From Candidatus Cloacimonadota bacterium (lineage in GTDB: Bacteria; Cloacimonadota; Cloacimonadia; Cloacimonadales; TCS61), in NCBI GenBank assembly GCA_029932755.1, contig JAOZPK010000018.1:1-24528 (forward strand): 24,528 nucleotides of DNA. Reading direction: 5' to 3'. A program made the translations under genes and the position numbers. The notes below the pieces were generated by a model. The model searched no databases. It saw only the letters and a program-made list of their open reading frames with translations, and had not been told where the DNA came from. Positions 6,899 to 14,441 of this stretch are shown one piece after another. Positions within the stretch are counted from its first letter, which is position 1. Each line of letters starts with the position of its first letter.

Positions 6899-7599
6899 TT
6901 CTTTTTATTTATTTTCCTTTTTTTCTTCCAGCCCATGAATGATCTTGGTGCATATGGTGAATTAATTTCTGCCTTGGCAATTTTCTTATCCAAAATACCC
7001 CACATCACAGCTACTAGAATAAGCAGCCCAAAAGATGAAAATATTTCGATTAGACACAAGAAATTGAATAAAGCATGGAGCAACATTGCTAAGAGAAGTC
7101 CATAAACCACAATAAAGCGGTTTTTCTTTTTATCAAATTTGTATCTTCCCAGTGCATATCCCCAGATACCGGAGAAAAGGGCATGGGCAGGTACCGAAAG
7201 CAAAGCTCGTATCAGTATTGTATTTGAAAGCAGGTATTGAGCCTGCTGGTTTATCCTGAAAAGATAGAGTCCGTTCTCGATAGAAGCAAAACCCAATGCA
7301 ACAGCGACTGCATAAACAATACCGTCCATCGGTTCATTGAAATTCTTGTTTCGATACAAATAAGCCCACACCATCAAGAATTTGGCAAGTTCTTCAAAAA
7401 TGGGAGCCGAAACAACAGCACCTACAAAATAATCCAATTTAAAAGGCATGTGAATAAATATCACAAGGGCTGCTGCCAAAATTCCCAGGAAATAAGCAAT
7501 AAAAACCAGTTTTTTAGGTTCCGGTTCAAGTTTATCCTGCCTGTAAAAAAACCATAACCAGTAAAGTCCGGGGGCAAAACCTAATAAAATATAGTGCAT
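6895..7599 (-). CDS. PrsW-family intramembrane metalloprotease
   Basis: The 234-residue membrane protein belongs to the PrsW/CPBP-like group, which cleave membrane-bound anti-sigma factors or related substrates inside the bilayer. It has about seven or eight helices, and the diagnostic motif FEELAKF gives E69-E70-x-x-K73. Further conserved blocks are 'DGIVYAVAVALGFASIENGLY', 'RALLSVPAHALFSGIWGYALGRY' and 'LLHALFNFL', whose Glu and His residues complete the presumed metal site. The tail is Lys-rich (KKKRKINKKK). The ATG has an AGAGGAGAT site eight bases upstream. It overlaps the secreted beta-helix gene by four bases and is its co-transcribed leader gene. No anti-sigma factor is seen nearby, so the substrate is unknown. 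Confidence 0.88.
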   Translation of the reverse strand: MHYILLGFAPGLYWLWFFYRQDKLEPEPKKLVFIAYFLGILAAALVIFIHMPFKLDYFVGAVVSAPIFEELAKFLMVWAYLYRNKNFNEPMDGIVYAVAVALGFASIENGLYLFRINQQAQYLLSNTILIRALLSVPAHALFSGIWGYALGRYKFDKKKNRFIVVYGLLLAMLLHALFNFLCLIEIFSSFGLLILVAVMWGILDKKIAKAEINSPYAPRSFMGWKKKRKINKKK

Positions 7600-7620
7600 T
7601 TTATCTCCTCTTGTATTCTA

Positions 7621-7731
7621 CGCAGGACATATCATTCTGATGTGTCCGAGACGTTCGGTTCAATCCGGCAACTGCCGGAATGAACCTGCAAATTTTCTTA
7701 TCTGTGTTCATCTGTGTACATCCGTGAGCTT
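7621..7731. repeat. Structured intergenic repeat, copy A
   Basis: Hairpin 1: GGACATATCA-TTC-TGATGTGTCC (7625-7647), ten pairs including one G/T. Hairpin 2: GGTTCA (7657-7662) pairs with TGAACC (7681-7686), enclosing CCGGCA (7665-7670) with TGCCGG (7673-7678). GCAGG (7622-7626) and CCTGC (7685-7689) can close the whole. A tail 'ATCTGTGTTCATCTGTG' then 'TACATCCGTGAGC' (to about 7731) ends four bases from the stop of the aldo-keto reductase gene. Same architecture as 12781-12931. Confidence 0.75.
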
Positions 7732-7734
7732 TCA

Positions 7735-8874
7735 TTAATCCTTATTCAAAACTTTATGTGATTCTTTCAGCCATTTTATTATCTCTATCTGCTGTGGACA
7801 TTTTGGTTCACATTCACCACACTCTATACATTTATCTGCCCTGTTCTCTTCCCTCAAAAAAAAATCATAAGAAAATTGACTCCGCTTCAGATCATCATAC
7901 ATTACATTCATCATGTATAGACCTAAAACGGATGAAATTGAAACACCATGAGGACATGGTTCACAGTATTTACATGTTGTACAGAAAAAAGGTGATCGTT
8001 TTAAATATGCTATTCGAATGTTTTCAAACAGATCCAGTTCTTCATTGGAAAATATTCCTATTTTAGCTTCATTAGCACTTTCTATATTCTCTTTTACATG
8101 CTGTAAAATTGTCATTCCGCTCAATAAAATTGGAACTTCTTTCTTATTCCAAATCCATTGCAAAGCACCATCAGAGTAAGATCGTTTTTGAGGAAATTTC
8201 TGCCAAAGCTTTTCAATTTCCAGTGGTGGATCTTTAGACAGCTGACCACCTCGCAAGGGCTCCATTACGATAACTTCAATATTGTTTTTAATGGCATATT
8301 CAAATCCCTTTTCTCCAGCCTGAAATTCTAAATCCATATAATTATACTGAAGTTGGCAGAATTCCCATTTATCATAAGCATCTACTATCTTCTTGAACAC
8401 AGAATACGAATCATGAAAGGAAAATCCGATATGTTTTATCTTTCCCTCTGCTTTCTTTTTTTCGCACCATTGTAAAACACCGAAATCTTTTATTTTCTGC
8501 CATGATTTCGCATTTAAGGCATGCAATAGGTAGAAATCTATATGATCAGTTTTCAGTTTCCCCAATTGCTCATTAAAATATTTATCAAAATCCGCTTCTT
8601 CTTTGATGAGCCAAGCTGGAAGTTTGGTAGCCAGAAATATTTTGTCCCTCAAGTCTCGTTTCTTTAAATAATTTCCAACAAAATTCTCGCTTTCTCCTCC
8701 ATGATACGGTTGAGCTGTATCGAGATAATTCACACCATTTTCAATTGCATAATCCAGCATTTCTTCTGCTTTTTCTTCATCAATACGTTTCTGATTTTTA
8801 TCTAATATTGGAAAGCGCATTGTTCCAAAACCTAGAATTGAAACTTTCTCTCCGCATAGATTACGATATTGCAT
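7735..8874 (-). CDS. Aldo-keto reductase with C-terminal 4Fe-4S ferredoxin domain
   Basis: The 379-residue cytoplasmic oxidoreductase is of the COG1453 'predicted oxidoreductase of the aldo/keto reductase family' type. The TIM barrel carries the catalytic tetrad Asp52 (NYLDTA), Tyr57 (QPYHGG), Lys84 (LATKLP) and His118 (LLHAL). At the C-terminus are two cysteine clusters, CTTCKYCEPCP (C-x2-C-x2-C-x2-CP) and CIECGECEPKCP (C-x2-C-x2-C-x3-CP), enough for two [4Fe-4S] clusters, as expected in anaerobes where electrons move through ferredoxin. GAGGT lies eight bases before the ATG. It is the last gene of the rarD / PH / hybrid / reductase run, 16 bases after its neighbour. The substrate is unknown. 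Confidence 0.92.
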   Translation of the reverse strand: MQYRNLCGEKVSILGFGTMRFPILDKNQKRIDEEKAEEMLDYAIENGVNYLDTAQPYHGGESENFVGNYLKKRDLRDKIFLATKLPAWLIKEEADFDKYFNEQLGKLKTDHIDFYLLHALNAKSWQKIKDFGVLQWCEKKKAEGKIKHIGFSFHDSYSVFKKIVDAYDKWEFCQLQYNYMDLEFQAGEKGFEYAIKNNIEVIVMEPLRGGQLSKDPPLEIEKLWQKFPQKRSYSDGALQWIWNKKEVPILLSGMTILQHVKENIESANEAKIGIFSNEELDLFENIRIAYLKRSPFFCTTCKYCEPCPHGVSISSVLGLYMMNVMYDDLKRSQFSYDFFLREENRADKCIECGECEPKCPQQIEIIKWLKESHKVLNKD

Positions 8875-8890
8875 TTGAGTACCTCAAACA

Positions 8891-9556
8891 TTAATCATTT
8901 GTTACAATCTTCCAACTTGAACCATTATAGACTTTTAATTTATGATCATCAGAATCATAATAAATCAATCCTTCTTCGGCAGGTGTTGGAGCAGCACTTC
9001 GAGGAGTTAATTCTAGAACACCATTTATATTAATTCGTGGTGTATCACTATCACCCATACCATCAGAATCTCTTGTTGCTGTTATAATGTTGTAGCCACC
9101 AATTTGCCAATTGAAACCGTGAGTCGTGCCATCTGAACTTGCCGAACTGATAGTCATATAATCGGTTGTTACTGTTCCGGGATTTAATCCCCAGTAAGAA
9201 TTTCCAATATTTTGTTCTCTATGCCATTGAACTTGACCACTAGAATCTATTGTAAATGTACTATCGAGTTTTGCTTTTAGTTTAGAAAGCTTAAGAGTAT
9301 CATTTTCAATCTGAGTTTTTAAAATATCAATTATGTCATTAAAAGCAGTTTCTTCACCTACCGTCAATTCAATCACACCAATTCCTGGAAATTCTAGTTT
9401 AGTTACTCTTTTTTGAGTTATACTAAAAAATCCAACAATAATCATTATTGTGCAAAATGAAATGATTAACAATAGCTTCTCATACTTTTTCATTATACAA
9501 AATATTGTGAAACCAATCGCTATAGAAATTATCAAGTACCCATAGTAAATATGCAT
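8891..9556 (-). CDS. Two-TM protein with phage tail-fibre-like C-terminus
   Basis: The 221-residue protein has two N-terminal membrane helices (about 4-22 and 28-47), a charged amphipathic stretch likely to form a short coiled coil ('AFNDIIDILKTQIENDTLKLSKLKAKLDS', about 71-99), a Gly/Ser/Thr-rich beta region ('VQWHREQNIGNSYWGLNPG...TTHGFNWQIGGYN'), and ends with 'SAAPTPAEEGLIYYDSDDHKLKVYNGSSWKIV'. This last motif is common at the ends of phage tail fibres and large exported bacterial proteins ('...EGxxYYDxxxxKLxxYNGxxW'). I know no named family with this layout. AAAGGAGA precedes the ATG. It sits between the PH-domain gene and the reductase with 16-base gaps on each side, so it is co-transcribed with them. 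Confidence 0.75.
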   Translation of the reverse strand: MHIYYGYLIISIAIGFTIFCIMKKYEKLLLIISFCTIMIIVGFFSITQKRVTKLEFPGIGVIELTVGEETAFNDIIDILKTQIENDTLKLSKLKAKLDSTFTIDSSGQVQWHREQNIGNSYWGLNPGTVTTDYMTISSASSDGTTHGFNWQIGGYNIITATRDSDGMGDSDTPRININGVLELTPRSAAPTPAEEGLIYYDSDDHKLKVYNGSSWKIVTND

Positions 9557-9572
9557 AATAAATCTCCTTTAT

Positions 9573-10166
9573 CTATTTACCTTTTTCCAATATACTACTT
9601 ATCTTTTTGAGCTCAATCAGAATATTTTCCATAGCATCTTCATTAACTTCAGGAGATTCCGAAGTTTCTTTGGTTGATGATCTTGCTTCTGTTAGATCTG
9701 ATCTCAATTTTTCATGCAGTTCGTCCCAATTTATCAATCCTGAAAGTTTGCCTTCATAACCTGTTGCATTTTGTGATTGCCCTGCAGTTTGTATCTTGAT
9801 CGAGCCAATTCCCAACCATCTATCATATAATGTTCTTTCCAACATAAAATCTGTAACCATTCTAAAAGGGATATTCTGTTTGATCTTGGTTAAGATTCCT
9901 TTCTTGATGACGATCTTATCATCTTCTATAAAGTAGGATAAATTTTTGATCCACAAGATCGTTATAGGTGCAGCGATTATCCACATTAATAAAATCACAC
10001 CAATGATAATTAGCCATAAATAGTGATTAAACTCACTAAAAGCTATATTACTATCCAAAGCCGGGATAATAAGCAATAATAAAGCAAAAATTACAATAAA
10101 CATTGAAATCGTAATAAGTGTTAACCACGATTTTGTGATCAATTTTTTGTCCGGTCTAATTTCCAT
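9573..10166 (-). CDS. PH-domain (DUF304/bPH2) membrane protein
   Basis: The 197-residue protein has two N-terminal helices (about 13-35 and 50-72) followed by a bPH2 domain: 'LSYFIEDDKIVIKKGILTKIKQNIPFRMVTDFMLERTLYDRWLGIGSIKIQTAGQ'. The Y-x-l-x-d-d-x-i-x-i-x-x-G ... i-P-x-x-x-v-t-d ... G-i-G-x-i-x-i-x-T order is that of the YdbT/YdbS group. A helical hydrophilic tail (about 150-197) follows. Its start lies inside the end of the rarD-like gene (11-base overlap) behind GGAGG, so the two are coupled. Members are thought to be membrane-associated and structural; no enzymatic role is implied. Confidence 0.88.
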   Translation of the reverse strand: MEIRPDKKLITKSWLTLITISMFIVIFALLLLIIPALDSNIAFSEFNHYLWLIIIGVILLMWIIAAPITILWIKNLSYFIEDDKIVIKKGILTKIKQNIPFRMVTDFMLERTLYDRWLGIGSIKIQTAGQSQNATGYEGKLSGLINWDELHEKLRSDLTEARSSTKETSESPEVNEDAMENILIELKKISSILEKGK

Positions 10167-11040
10167 TTTTCCTCCTATTCACTAAAATATTATTAGTTGT
10201 ATAGATTATTAAAGCAATCCAAACGAATGAGAATCCCACTAACCTGCTTCTACTGAAATCTTCCCGGAAAACCAGAAGACCGATGATAAACTGTAATGTT
10301 GGAGCAATATATTGTAATATTCCCAAAGAAGTCAACTCAATCCTCCGCGCAGCTGCAGCAAATAGAAGTAATGGCACAGATGTAACAATTCCTGCCAAGG
10401 ATAAATAAACATTCTTGGTAAATGTTACATGTCCAAATGAGCCAATTCCTTTAACCTCAAAATAGATTAAAATAACGGTAGCAGGTAGAAAAAGTATCAG
10501 TGTTTCAAAGGTTAATCCCTGCAAAGAGTTTAGAGATGCTTGCTTTCTTAACAATCCGTAAATACTAAAAGAACCAGCTAAAACAAATGCTATCCATGGA
10601 ATGGAGCCGTATACTATAACCGTGTAGACAATGCCAGCACCTGCTAGTGAAATTGCTATCCAACTCCATTTATCGGGATGTTCTTTCAGGACGATCACGC
10701 CTAATATTACACAAAGCAAAGGATTAATAAAATATCCCAAACTTGCTTCTATTGTTCTTCCGTTATTCACAGCCCAGATATAAGTAAACCAATTGGCAGA
10801 AAGCAAAATAGATGTTGTTAAAAAAGTTATAACTGTTCTTTTATTTTTGAATGCATCTTTTAGCCAGTTAAAGTTTTTCCTGATCATCTGAATAAATATT
10901 AGAAATACTAATGACCAGGAAATGCGATGACATAAAATTTGAAAGGCAGGGACGTCTTCCAGAATTTTCCAGAAAAGTGGAAGTAGACCCCAAAGAGCAT
11001 AAGCCCCTATTGCGTATACAACACCTTTATTCAAATTCAC
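10156..11040 (-). CDS. rarD: RarD-type EamA (DMT family) permease
   Basis: The 294-residue protein has about ten membrane helices in two EamA repeats. The opening 'KGVVYAIGAYALWGLLPLFWKIL--VPAFQILCHRISWSLVFL', then 'NWFTYIWAVNNGRTIEASLGYFINPLLCVILGVIVLKE' and 'GILQYIAPTLQFIIGLLVFRE', are characteristic of RarD (the 'chloramphenicol-sensitive protein' group). It is an inner-membrane drug/metabolite transporter, substrate unknown. Start is uncertain: the GTG at 11040 lies on the GGAG site, and a TTG at 11034 has better spacing. It is first in the operon with the PH-domain gene. Confidence 0.9.
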   Translation of the reverse strand: MNLNKGVVYAIGAYALWGLLPLFWKILEDVPAFQILCHRISWSLVFLIFIQMIRKNFNWLKDAFKNKRTVITFLTTSILLSANWFTYIWAVNNGRTIEASLGYFINPLLCVILGVIVLKEHPDKWSWIAISLAGAGIVYTVIVYGSIPWIAFVLAGSFSIYGLLRKQASLNSLQGLTFETLILFLPATVILIYFEVKGIGSFGHVTFTKNVYLSLAGIVTSVPLLLFAAAARRIELTSLGILQYIAPTLQFIIGLLVFREDFSRSRLVGFSFVWIALIIYTTNNILVNRRKNGN

Positions 11041-11150
11041 TCCAATAATAATATTCTTAATAAATAAATTATGTTTTATTCAAGATCGTGAGCCAGGATT
11101 TCAATATGAAAAAATTATTCATAATAATTTCCAATTATTTTAGTTATTGG

Positions 11151-11313
11151 TTCACTGATTTTCACAGATTTCACGGATTACTTTCGTCACACAACTCCTG
11201 CTGTGTGACGTTAATCTTTGAAGCTCTAATTACAAAATATTACGTTACATAGCTTGAGCTATGTAACGAGATAATTTCACTCTATCCGTGTTTATCTGTG
11301 AATATCCGTAAGC
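11151..11313. repeat. Repeat element with inverted ends and two perfect hairpins
   Basis: The left end has TTCACAGATTTCACGGATTA (11161-11180). The right end, read on the minus strand, has TTCACAGATAAACACGGATA (11283-11302), an imperfect terminal inverted repeat. Inside are CGTCACACA (11185-11193) with TGTGTGACG (11202-11210), nine perfect pairs, and CGTTACATAGCT (11243-11254) with AGCTATGTAACG (11257-11268), twelve perfect pairs. The first nine bases of the two hairpins differ at two places, C to T, each matched by G to A in the opposite arm. It fills the gap between the tldD and rarD genes and ends 11 bases past the tldD stop. Confidence 0.75.
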
Positions 11314-11324
11314 TATTTATCCAA

Positions 11325-12764
11325 TTATGCTTTCACATTACAAACAATATTTTTAAATCTTGCCGGAGCAACTCCATGTGAAAGATGCATAGCCTGTCCG
11401 GGTTCACCTTTTCCACAATGGAATGTACCCTGAAAATCCCATTCTTCTTCACCGCAAATACCATCACAAGCTGCCCAGAATTCAGGAGTGATCCCGAAAT
11501 ATGTTGGTTCTTTTACAATATGTTTAAGTTCTCCATTCTCAATCTTCCAGCCGATCTCGGTTGTGAATTGGAAGTTATTTCGGTTATCATCAATACTCCA
11601 GGTTTTTGTGAAATCTATGTAATAACCATTCTCGGTTGATTTTATTAAATCATCCAGACTTCCTTTCCCGGGAGCCAGACAGAAATTGGTCATGCGGATA
11701 AGAGGAATATCATCAGCATACGATGCCATCATATTGGAACTTGGTTTTACACCAAGCAAAGCTGCATTTTCCTGAGAGGTCTGTTGGTCTACCAGAATAC
11801 CGTTCTTTACAATATCAACTGTTCCACCGGGTGTTCCTTCATCATCCACAAGATGAAAGCCCATTCCACCTTGGTTTATGCTGTCACTGTAAATATTCAC
11901 AATATCTGAACCGTATTTAAAATTCCCAAGCATTGCAGGTTTTATGAATGTTTTCCCAGCATAGGAAATTTCTTTACCAAAAATCCTATCTGCTTCTGTA
12001 GCATGTCCAACTGATTCATGCAACTGCAAAGCAAGATGACCATTCCCAATTATCAGATCAGCTCGTTCTTCTTCAATGCGTGGTGCGTCTAAAAGTTTGA
12101 TTGCTTCTTCAATGATTCTATCAGTATTTTCTTCCAGTTTTGCGTTACGAATAATTTCAAATCCACCTCGTTGTCCGTTCATATCTCCTGGCCAATTTCT
12201 GCTCATCGATTCTCTTCCATTTGAAGCAAGAACATACATTTTTGGCATTGAATCATAAACCAGTGAGTCCACCAATGTCCCTTCTGTATTTGCAAAGATT
12301 TTATATTGCCTATAAAATTCTGAATATACAAATGAATAAACGATCTTGTCATTACCAATAAGCTTTTGTGCAATTTTCTCATGAAAATCTATCTTGTATT
12401 TATCATCCATCAAGAATGGATCTTCAATCGGTTTGAATAAGTAACTATCCTGAACTGGTTTTAGCTTTTTAAAGAAAGCAGGTTCTTTACGAAATTTGCT
12501 TCCAATTCTAGCATTGGAAATTGCTCTCTTTATTGTCTTATCAATTGAAGTCTTATCAAGAATTGTTGTTCCTGCAAAACCCCAGCAGCCATCTGCCAAT
12601 ACACGAATCCCCAAAGCATGAGAATCCATATCAGAACCAAAATATTTTAACTTTCCTTTTTCAAAATATATCTGTTGAGTATCGGTATCTGTAAAACGGA
12701 CGTCAGCATAAGTTATATTCTGCGCATTTAATTTATTGATTATGTCATAAACTAATTTTTTCAT
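11325..12764 (-). CDS. tldD: TldD metalloprotease subunit
   Basis: The 479-residue protein is the active subunit of the TldD/TldE heterodimer, a cytoplasmic zinc protease that degrades unfolded peptides and, in some bacteria, trims modified peptides. The zinc motif is HESVGH (His249, Glu250, His254), the family's HExxxH. The N-terminal 'YADVRFTDTDTQQIYFEKGKL' and the late 'GMGFHLVDDEGTPGGTVDIVKNGILV' and Cys-containing 'CGKGEPGQAMHLSHGVAPARF' are TldD landmarks; a C-terminal Cys is the third zinc ligand in the family. The start is ATG 12764 behind AAAGGAGAA; the frame is open 33 bases further upstream but that lies before the ribosome site. It is downstream of tldE, separated by a repeat element. 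Confidence 0.93.
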   Translation of the reverse strand: MKKLVYDIINKLNAQNITYADVRFTDTDTQQIYFEKGKLKYFGSDMDSHALGIRVLADGCWGFAGTTILDKTSIDKTIKRAISNARIGSKFRKEPAFFKKLKPVQDSYLFKPIEDPFLMDDKYKIDFHEKIAQKLIGNDKIVYSFVYSEFYRQYKIFANTEGTLVDSLVYDSMPKMYVLASNGRESMSRNWPGDMNGQRGGFEIIRNAKLEENTDRIIEEAIKLLDAPRIEEERADLIIGNGHLALQLHESVGHATEADRIFGKEISYAGKTFIKPAMLGNFKYGSDIVNIYSDSINQGGMGFHLVDDEGTPGGTVDIVKNGILVDQQTSQENAALLGVKPSSNMMASYADDIPLIRMTNFCLAPGKGSLDDLIKSTENGYYIDFTKTWSIDDNRNNFQFTTEIGWKIENGELKHIVKEPTYFGITPEFWAACDGICGEEEWDFQGTFHCGKGEPGQAMHLSHGVAPARFKNIVCNVKA

Positions 12765-12780
12765 TTTTTCTCCTTTCTTT

Positions 12781-12931
12781 TTGCCACTAATTAACACGAG
12801 TTTTCACGGATGAAAATAATTGCAGGACGTATCATTTTGATGCGTCCGAAATGTTTTGGTTCAATCTACAAGAATGAACCTGCAAAGTATTTTTTCTTGT
12901 AATTTGTGGTTTCATTTTTTTCCGTGAGCCA
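12781..12931. repeat. Structured intergenic repeat, copy B
   Basis: Hairpin 1: GGACGTATCA-TTT-TGATGCGTCC (12825-12847). Hairpin 2: GGTTCA (12858-12863) with TGAACC (12875-12880). TTGCAGG (12820-12826) and CCTGCAA (12879-12885) close it. The left end (12784-12814) starts CCACTAATTAACACGAG and contains TCACGGATGAA; the right end is TTCCGTGAGCC, touching the tldE stop at 12932. Versus copy A the arm pair A-T is replaced by G-C at the fifth pair. It fills the whole tldE-tldD gap up to the tldD ribosome site. Confidence 0.75.
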
Positions 12932-14257
12932 TTAAACCGTTTTGGTTGAAGAACTAATCTTAAACCCATTCACTTTTACATGCGGCATTCTGGCACTGTA
13001 AATTCCAAATTCACCATAATTACTGGAATAAGGTATAGTGTATGATTTATTTTCGATTTCTGTTATTCCTTTAATAATATCGGAAATATTTTCGGTAAAA
13101 CGTAGATTATTCACCACTTTTGTGATCTTACCATCTTCGATCAAAAATGTTCCATCACGAGTTAAACCGGTTATAGATGTCTCTTTTCGATTTATGAAAT
13201 TCATATAATGCAAACTTGAAATATATAGTCCTTTTCTTACCGAATCGATCATTTCACCAAGTTCCTTATCGCCTGTCTCCATTACAAGTGCAGCTCCTTC
13301 TGACCCATTCTTTTTCATCTTAAGTTTATGACCGTAGTAATTATCAACAAAGAAATTTTTAAAAACTCCCCTCTCAATGATTGGAAGTCTTTTGTAAATA
13401 TGCCCATCTCCATTATAATCAAAATTTATTAAATCAGGATGGTTCGGATCGTCGATAATTGTAACATTTCCCGGGAATACTTTCTCATTAATCTTACCTT
13501 CAAAATAACTCTGTTTGGAATCCAGACTTTGCGCATGGATACTGCTTTCTAAATGCATAAGATATTCACCAATGCAGCGTGGAGCCAGCACAACTTCATA
13601 TTTACCTGATTCAACATCAACAACTTCACCGGTTGCAGCTTTTACTTTTTTCACCAGGTTAGAAGTAAATTCTTCTTCATTGAAGCTTTCAAATCTTTCT
13701 CCACCGTAAGCCTCCAAAACCGTAACTTCATTCTTCTGATTCACAGCTTTACACTCCAAATATATAGGAGAGCTAACCTCACGTTTATCCAAACCGTTAC
13801 TGTTGATAATGTAAAGTGTTCTGTAATTGCAGATAAACGTTCCATAAATTTTGAAATTGTAAGGTTCTACAGCTTTTGAGAATTTCTCCAAAATCTCAAT
13901 TTTTTTATCAAGAGAAACTTTTTCAATATTATTAGTTTTCTCTTTTTCTCCCGTTTTACTCAGATCATCTTCCAGATCCACAAAATCGGGATCTTCCGGT
14001 AATTGATCAATTAATTCTAAAACTTCATCAATCTTATTCTGGAGAATCTCTCTATTTGGATTTTTCAATGAAAAATTGTAAGATTTCTTACCCTTGTAGA
14101 TCGTTGTAGAAAGAGATATCGAAGTTTTAGAAATGTTATAATTGATCTGGCTTTGATAGAACCGCAAGAAATCTGTTTCCCAAATTTTATAATGAAAATT
14201 GAGTTTTATTTGGGGATATTTCTCGCAAATTTTAATTAATTCTTTTTGAAATTGCAT
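12932..14257 (-). CDS. tldE: TldE/PmbA, TldD partner subunit
   Basis: The 441-residue protein is the non-catalytic partner that closes the TldD active chamber. It lacks the HExxxH motif and has instead 'CIGEYLMHLESSIHAQSLDSKQSYFEGKINEKVFPGNVTIIDDPNHPDLINFDYNGDGH', the TldE version of that region. N-terminal 'GKKSYNFSLKNPNREILQNKIDEVLELI' and the C-terminal 'GLTRDGTFLIEDGKITKVVNNLRFTENISDIIKGI' are standard PmbA/TldE features. The ATG is preceded by AGGAGGGAGA. It is the first gene of the tldE-tldD pair and is divergent from the secreted-protein gene at 14442; both promoters must lie in 14258-14438. Confidence 0.92.
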   Translation of the reverse strand: MQFQKELIKICEKYPQIKLNFHYKIWETDFLRFYQSQINYNISKTSISLSTTIYKGKKSYNFSLKNPNREILQNKIDEVLELIDQLPEDPDFVDLEDDLSKTGEKEKTNNIEKVSLDKKIEILEKFSKAVEPYNFKIYGTFICNYRTLYIINSNGLDKREVSSPIYLECKAVNQKNEVTVLEAYGGERFESFNEEEFTSNLVKKVKAATGEVVDVESGKYEVVLAPRCIGEYLMHLESSIHAQSLDSKQSYFEGKINEKVFPGNVTIIDDPNHPDLINFDYNGDGHIYKRLPIIERGVFKNFFVDNYYGHKLKMKKNGSEGAALVMETGDKELGEMIDSVRKGLYISSLHYMNFINRKETSITGLTRDGTFLIEDGKITKVVNNLRFTENISDIIKGITEIENKSYTIPYSSNYGEFGIYSARMPHVKVNGFKISSSTKTV

Positions 14258-14441
14258 TCTCCCTCCTGCTTATTTTTTTTATACGACAACTGGAAGTTGA
14301 TAATAATTTTTGTAAATGAAAAGATGTAAATCTCACTTTTTAGTTGACTTTTAATATTATATATTTAGTTTATCTATAGTCATCTAAGTAAAACATAATA
14401 AATAAAATTTGAGTGAGTTCTTGAATGAATAGAAGGTTATG
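14258..14441. promoter_or_regulatory. Divergent intergenic region, tldE / secreted protein
   Basis: This AT-rich stretch separates divergent genes and so must carry at least two promoters. A plus-strand TTGACT (14344-14349) and TATAGT (14375-14380) are present but 25 bases apart, too far for one standard promoter. CAACT-GGA-AGTTG (about 14286-14298) is a small palindrome that could bind a regulator. I cannot assign exact elements. Confidence 0.35.

Noticed and set aside
7237..7557. 106-codon plus-strand ORF opposite the PrsW-like gene
   Set aside because: Lies antisense inside a well-supported membrane protease gene, and has no ribosome site or recognisable domain.
1297..12931. CRISPR array
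   Set aside because: The repeats are separate, palindromic, unequal in sequence and scattered between genes; there are no regular spacers and no cas genes.
11325..14257. TldD/TldE as part of a modified-peptide (RiPP) locus
   Set aside because: No precursor peptide, radical SAM or cyclase gene is adjacent; the pair looks like the housekeeping form.
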